The notes under the pieces are model-generated. The model made no database searches. It was not told the origin of the DNA and was given only the letters and a program-made list of their open reading frames with translations. Shown in pieces: positions 60,300 to 64,000 of a stretch of DNA of 64,000 nucleotides; within the stretch, counting starts at the first letter, position 1; the number at the start of each line of letters is the position of its first letter. The stretch is taken from positions 372,001 through 436,000 of the forward strand of contig JAITUC010000024.1 of the NCBI GenBank assembly GCA_031286585.1, written 5' to 3'. The position numbers and the translations under genes were made by a program. The DNA comes from Delftia acidovorans (lineage in GTDB: Bacteria; Pseudomonadota; Gammaproteobacteria; Burkholderiales; Burkholderiaceae_C).

Positions 60300-60911
60300 C
60301 TAGGCGGCATCGCGGCTGAGGCCGGCAGCAGTGTCTTGATCGGCGCGGCCCGCTGCGGCATCCTCGGCCTCGCGGGCCTGCTCGGCACGCTTCCAGAAGT
60401 CGCGGATCTCAGGTTCATGCCCCCGGCTGCGCAGCCACTTGGCCAGCGCCATGCCCGTGCCTGAAGGCCAGGCCTGGACTTTCTCCGGCTCCAGCAGGCG
60501 GTACTCCAGCAGCTCGGGCGACAGCCGCACCTGGCCGCTGGCGCGCACATGGAAGGCGATGATCACCTGGTTCATGCGCAGGAACTCGTGCACGCTGATC
60601 AGCTCCAGCGCCTCGGCCTGCAGGCCCGTTTCCTCCGCCACCTCGCGTGCCACGCCCTCTTCGGGCGACTCGCCGGCCTCCATGAAGCCCGTGATCAGGC
60701 CGAAGACCTTCTCGGGCCAGGCCGCATTGCGCGCCAGCAGCACCTTGCCGTCCAGCTCGACGATGGCGGCCAGCACGGGCGTGGGATTGTTCCAGTGCGT
60801 CCAGCCGCATTCGGGGCAGCGCAGGCGCGATACATCGCCGCCGTCCTCGGCCTGGATCACCCACTGCAGGGGCGTGGCGCAGTGCGTGCAATAGCGGGTC
60901 TCATAGTGCAT
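60300..60911 (-). CDS. Nudix hydrolase with Zn ribbon (NADH pyrophosphatase-like)
   Basis: A 203-residue protein with an N-terminal zinc ribbon (CTHCATPL and CPECGWTHW) and a Nudix domain. The Nudix box is GFMEAGESPEEGVAREVAEE followed by TG, with the catalytic Glu residues intact. The layout is that of NudC-like hydrolases with a shortened N-terminus, acting on dinucleotides such as NADH. AGGAAC precedes the ATG at 60911. Confidence 0.9.
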   Translation of the reverse strand: MHYETRYCTHCATPLQWVIQAEDGGDVSRLRCPECGWTHWNNPTPVLAAIVELDGKVLLARNAAWPEKVFGLITGFMEAGESPEEGVAREVAEETGLQAEALELISVHEFLRMNQVIIAFHVRASGQVRLSPELLEYRLLEPEKVQAWPSGTGMALAKWLRSRGHEPEIRDFWKRAEQAREAEDAAAGRADQDTAAGLSRDAA

Positions 60912-60949
60912 GGGGCTGTTCCTGGTTTTCTGCTGAACGGGCTTGCGCG

Positions 60950-60980
60950 CAAACAAGAAGGCCCGCCGGGTGGCGGGCCT
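60950..60980 (-). terminator. terminator after cysM
   Basis: The stem AGGCCCGCC / GGCGGGCCT with a 4-base loop; on the minus strand it is followed by TCTTGTTTG, a weak T-tract. Confidence 0.7.
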
Positions 60981-60989
60981 GTCGCTGCG

Positions 60990-61895
60990 TCAGGCGGGGA
61001 AGACGCCTGTGGACAGATAGCGGTCTCCGCGGTCGCAGACCACGAAGACGATGGTGGCGTTGTTCTCTTGCTCGGCGATCTGCTGGGCCACCCAGCAGGC
61101 ACCGGCCGCAGAGATGCCGGCAAAGATGCCTTCCTCGCGTGCCAGGCGGCGCGCCATGTCCTCGGCATCGTCCTGGCCCACGAGCACGGTCTCGTCGATC
61201 AGCGAGGCGTCATAGATCTTGGGCATGTATTCCTCGGGCCACTTGCGGATGCCGGGAATGCGCGAACCCTCGGCCGGCTGCGCGCCCACGATGCGGATGG
61301 CCGGGTTCTTTTCCTTGAGAAAGCGGGCCACGCCCGTGATGGTGCCCGTGGTGCCCATGGCGCTCACGAAATGCGTGATCTCGCCGCCGGTCTGCTCCCA
61401 CAGTTCCGGACCCGTGGTCTCGTAGTGGATGCGCGGATTGTCGGGATTGGCGAACTGGTCGAGCACCACGCCCCTGCCCTGAGCCACCATCTGGTCGGCC
61501 AGGTCGCGTGCGTATTCCATGCCGCCGCTCTTGGGCGTGAGGATCAGCTCGGCGCCGTAGGCCTTCATCGTCTGGGCTCGCTCGATGGAAAGGTCCTCCG
61601 GCATGATCAGCACCATCCGGTAGCCCTTGATCGTGGCGGCCATGGCCAGCGCAATGCCGGTATTGCCCGAGGTGGCCTCGATCAGCGTGTCGCCGGGCTT
61701 GATGTCGCCGCGTTCTTCGGCGCGACGGATCATCGACAGGGCCGGCCTGTCCTTGACCGAACCGGCCGGGTTGTTGCCTTCCAGCTTGCCCAGCACCACG
61801 TTGCCACGTTCCTGGCGAGACTGCGCACCGATGCGCTGCAATGCCACCAGGGGCGTGCGGCCGATGGCGTCTTCGATGGTCGGATAAATTTTCAT
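60990..61895 (-). CDS. cysM: cysteine synthase B (CysM)
   Basis: PLP enzyme making cysteine (or S-sulfocysteine) from O-acetylserine and sulfide or thiosulfate; 301 residues. The PLP Lys is in GSVKDRPALSMI, and the phosphate loop is EATSGNTGIALAMAA. The sequence PAEGSRIPGIRKWPEEYMP is the CysM (not CysK) type of active-site segment. ATG at 61895. It is divergent from the tRNA-Leu gene. Confidence 0.95.
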   Translation of the reverse strand: MKIYPTIEDAIGRTPLVALQRIGAQSRQERGNVVLGKLEGNNPAGSVKDRPALSMIRRAEERGDIKPGDTLIEATSGNTGIALAMAATIKGYRMVLIMPEDLSIERAQTMKAYGAELILTPKSGGMEYARDLADQMVAQGRGVVLDQFANPDNPRIHYETTGPELWEQTGGEITHFVSAMGTTGTITGVARFLKEKNPAIRIVGAQPAEGSRIPGIRKWPEEYMPKIYDASLIDETVLVGQDDAEDMARRLAREEGIFAGISAAGACWVAQQIAEQENNATIVFVVCDRGDRYLSTGVFPA

Positions 61896-61934
61896 AGCCT
61901 CACACTGTGCCATAATTCGCCCCTGCGCTAAGTA

Positions 61935-62019
61935 GCCCGGGTGGTGAAATTGGTAGACGCAGGGGACTCAAAATCCCCCGCCGCAAGGCGTGCCGGTTCG
62001 ATTCCGGCCCCGGGCACCA
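61935..62019 (+). tRNA. tRNA-Leu (anticodon CAA)
   Basis: An 85-base tRNA with acceptor GCCCGGG / CCCGGGC, a D-arm (TGGTGAAATTGGTAGAC), anticodon loop CTCAAAA with anticodon CAA, a long variable arm as in class II tRNAs, T-arm GGTTCGATTCC and an encoded CCA end. Reads UUG leucine codons. Confidence 0.97.
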
Positions 62020-62030
62020 GAGATTACGTA

Positions 62031-62069
62031 GCCGAAAAAGCAGTTCGCCTGCTTTTTCGGCTATTTCTT
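62031..62069 (+). terminator. terminator after tRNA-Leu
   Basis: A 13-bp stem GCCGAAAAAGCAG / CTGCTTTTTCGGC with loop TTCGC, then TATTTCTTTT. Confidence 0.92.
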
Positions 62070-62664
62070 TTCCGGACCCTGTCTTCACAGTGTCCGCACA
62101 CACCTCAAGCCCCTTTGCATCCAGCCGTGTTCAACGGCTGCACTGCATTTCAAGGCCCTCCAGCCTGCACCGATCCTGCGTCCTCATGCCTTGGACGGGT
62201 TGGCCCCTGCGCGCTTTTCGCCGCACAGGGATCAACCTGTGCACAACTTTGGCGTCAACCGCCCCTCAAGGCCTGCCGGGCCTGAACCTCGGCCCAGGCC
62301 GAAGCCCCAGTGAAGCAGCCCCGACCCAGCCCTCATGCAGGGTTGCAGCCTTGCGCCACATTCGGCACCTTCCCTCTGAAAACCGGCACTTGCACCATCG
62401 CCATGCGCCCCTTGCCAGGTGCGGGCACCAGCCCGGTGCGCCCACGGCGCGGGCCTGCGAAAGCCCACGAAAAAAGCCACCCTGAGGTGGCTTCTTTTCT
62501 CCACAGATCCACTGAACAACCCTGTGGATAATCAGTGAACAGCAAGTGAACGAGGCGTCCAAGTGCTTGCATTCACTGGTCGCAGGCTAAGCTGCCTGCA
62601 AATCAGGCAGCCTCCAGATCCAAGGGAAAACCCTCAATCCGGAAGGCGCCTGACCCACCTCGCC
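62070..62664. other. gene-free region with DnaA-box-like sequences and hairpins
   Basis: No convincing ORF in this stretch. It contains an exact DnaA-box consensus TGTGGATAA (62523-62531), a one-mismatch TTCTCCACA (62497-62505), a related TGTGCACAA (62239-62247), three TGAAC repeats, a terminator-like hairpin and the stem-loop GCTGCCTG / CAGGCAGC (62591-62611). It may encode a small RNA or be a DnaA-binding locus; neither is shown. Confidence 0.5.
62474..62500. terminator. bidirectional terminator-like hairpin
   Basis: The stem AAGCCACC / GGTGGCTT with loop CTGA, six A on the left and CTTTTCT on the right. It may end the minus-strand small gene at 62665. Confidence 0.7.
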
Positions 62665-62886
62665 TCAGGCATCCGTGCGGCGGATCTGCGCGCGCCCCGC
62701 TGCCGTGATGTGCCATTGATGGCTGCTGTCCACTTCGACCAGTCCACGCTCGCGCAGCCTCTTGGACAGATGCTCGCGCGCCGCGCTTTCCAGCGACACG
62801 GGCTCGCCCATTTCCAGCTTCTTGAGCACTTCGAGTTCATCCACCGTCGGCTCGTACACGGGTGCGTGATATGTGGTTTCGGCCAT
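62665..62886 (-). CDS. small hypothetical protein with winged-helix-like C-terminus
   Basis: A 73-residue protein (start MAETTYHAPVYEPTVDELEV). AAGGAG lies six bases before the ATG. The end EHLSKRLRERGLVEVDSSHQ plus WHITAAGRAQI resembles the recognition helix and wing of small winged-helix domains, so it may bind DNA. No family is certain. Confidence 0.7.
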   Translation of the reverse strand: MAETTYHAPVYEPTVDELEVLKKLEMGEPVSLESAAREHLSKRLRERGLVEVDSSHQWHITAAGRAQIRRTDA

Positions 62887-63142
62887 CGCTACTCCTTCGC
62901 AAATCAAAGTCTCATGCCCCAGGACTCTCGGGGGCACGGGTGCAAACATAGCCCTGGCCGGGAAGCCGCGCAATCGGTGGCCGCGCCTTTTTTCGGGTTG
63001 TGGGCGATGATTGCACGCTTTGCGGCGGCGTCCCACAGGCGCCAGGGCCAGGCCCTGGCCTGGCGACGGGCAATCCACGCCCTTGCCGCGCCTGCCCCCA
63101 TTTGCCGCCCCTCGCCCATCTGTCCCAGGAATTCAGGTTTTC

Positions 63143-63520
63143 ATGCTGTACGCCATCACCGCCTTGTTCGCCTTCCAGTTGCTGGGGGAGGCCATCGTCC
63201 AGCTCACGGGGCTGCCGCTTCCAGGCGCGCTCGTGGGCACGCTGCTGCTGCTGGGGGCGCTGCTGCTGCTCGGCCGCCTGCCCGAGTCGCTGGAGAAGGC
63301 CGCCGGTGTGCTGCTGCAAAACATGATGCTGCTGTTCATTCCCGTCATTGCAGGCGTGATGCTGGAGTTCGACCGGCTGTCGCGCGAATGGCAGCCCTTC
63401 GTGATCGCCTGCGTGGCGGGCGCGGCCATCACCTTCCTGGCCACGGCCTTCACCTTCCGCTGGTGCCTGGGGCGCCAGCGCGCCCGCGAAGCGGCCACCA
63501 GCCAGGGAGACGAGGCATGA
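63143..63520 (+). CDS. CidA/LrgA family holin-like protein
   Basis: A 125-residue membrane protein with about four helices (LYAITALFAFQLLGEAIVQL, LFIPVIAGVMLEFDRLSREW). CidA/LrgA proteins are holin-like and pair with LrgB, encoded next with a 4-base overlap (ATGA). They affect murein hydrolase activity or pyruvate/glycolate movement. Confidence 0.9.
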   Translation: MLYAITALFAFQLLGEAIVQLTGLPLPGALVGTLLLLGALLLLGRLPESLEKAAGVLLQNMMLLFIPVIAGVMLEFDRLSREWQPFVIACVAGAAITFLATAFTFRWCLGRQRAREAATSQGDEA

Positions 63521-64000
63521 GCGCGCTCACCACCCACTGGCACAGCGTCTGGCAGTCGCTGTCAGGCAATGCCACCACCGCCCATCTGCCCTGGCTGGTG
63601 CTGACCATGGCCGTCTACCTGGCGGCCATGGCGCTCTACCGCCGAAGCGGCAACCATCCGCTGCTCATCCCCGTCTTCACGGCCGTGGTCGTCATCGTGG
63701 GCGTGCTGCTGGCCACGGGTACCTCCTATGCCAGCTACCGCAGCGGCGTCTCGCTGCTGGGGCTGCTGATCGGCCCGGCCACCGTCGCGCTGGCGATTCC
63801 GTTGTATGCCCAGCGCGAGCGCATCCGCGCGCTGTGGCTGCCCATCAGCGTGGCCCTGGCAGTGGGCTGCGTGGTGGCGTTGCTGTCGGCACTGCTGATC
63901 GGCTGGAGCCTGGGCGCCACGGTGCAGACGCTGGTGGCGCTGGCCCCCAAGTCGGCCACCATTCCCATCGCCCTGCCCATGGCCGAGCGCTTTGGCGGGC
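63517..64000 (+). CDS. LrgB/CidB family protein (partial, runs off right edge)
   Basis: The first 161 codons of an LrgB-type membrane protein: helices PWLVLTMAVYLAAMALYRRS and LIPVFTAVVVIVGVLL, then GVSLLGLLIGPATVALAIPL, a hallmark of the family. The end LVALAPKSATIPIALPMAER is the conserved LrgB motif. The remainder lies beyond the window. ATG overlaps the cidA/lrgA stop. Confidence 0.93.
   Translation, partial: MSALTTHWHSVWQSLSGNATTAHLPWLVLTMAVYLAAMALYRRSGNHPLLIPVFTAVVVIVGVLLATGTSYASYRSGVSLLGLLIGPATVALAIPLYAQRERIRALWLPISVALAVGCVVALLSALLIGWSLGATVQTLVALAPKSATIPIALPMAERFGG

Noticed and set aside
62523..62531. Possible chromosomal origin of replication
   Set aside because: One exact DnaA box and two weak ones are too few, and no dnaA, dnaN or AT-rich unwinding region is nearby.
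61935..62664. Integrated element at the tRNA-Leu gene
   Set aside because: No integrase, no repeated tRNA 3' end and no phage-like gene are seen to the right of the tRNA.

Overview
The window is a very GC-rich (by eye around two thirds G+C), densely coded stretch of a beta-proteobacterial chromosome. Gene content and order (hemC-hemD-hemX-hemY, dxs-ispA-xseB, flhD-flhC, a form II CO-dehydrogenase-like cox cluster, TRAP transporters with Tat-exported binding proteins) point to the Comamonadaceae; a Delftia/Acidovorax-type organism is my best guess, by inference only. I see no insertion sequence, prophage, CRISPR array or rRNA. About 59 protein genes, one tRNA-Leu(CAA) and a set of hairpin terminators account for most of the DNA.

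Left part (1-15.3 kb): the start of a TonB-dependent siderophore receptor behind a Fur-like box; a DUF2306 / 2TM / LytS-type kinase / LytTR regulator operon; an orphan ABC ATPase; and a complete MdtABC-type RND efflux operon with its own outer-membrane factor. The two RND pump genes are split by a 348-bp non-coding element with a perfect 32-bp palindrome. Four TTTAC/CTTAC boxes at exact 11-bp spacing lie upstream of the membrane-fusion gene and look like a response-regulator site.

15.3-25.2 kb: a molybdenum hydroxylase cluster, coxS-coxL-coxM-coxD-coxE-coxG-xdhC, on the minus strand. The large subunit has AYRGAGR at the active-site loop, so it is form II, not a proven CO dehydrogenase. A GAF/Fis-type regulator is divergent from it. 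25.2-30.5 kb: a TRAP transporter (dctQ, dctM, a small membrane protein) preceded by a 34-codon leader ORF and a terminator, facing two paralogous dctP genes.

30.6-41 kb: dxs, ispA and xseB (isoprenoid precursor supply), a lone Rieske oxygenase, a DMT exporter, a rhodanese-type sulfurtransferase, the flagellar master regulator flhDC, and a fusion of a PTS EIIC membrane domain to a c-di-GMP phosphodiesterase (EAL). 41-50.4 kb: PEP carboxylase, the haem-synthesis operon hemCDXY, then cytochrome b561 with two YceI-type periplasmic proteins.

50.4-64 kb: a MocR-type regulator divergent from a PaiB-like FMN protein, small monooxygenase and membrane proteins, a CDF metal exporter with a palindromic site upstream, a VOC protein, valS, galU, tusA-like, a Nudix hydrolase, cysM, tRNA-Leu, a roughly 600-bp gene-free stretch with a consensus DnaA box, and the start of a CidA/LrgB pair running off the right edge.
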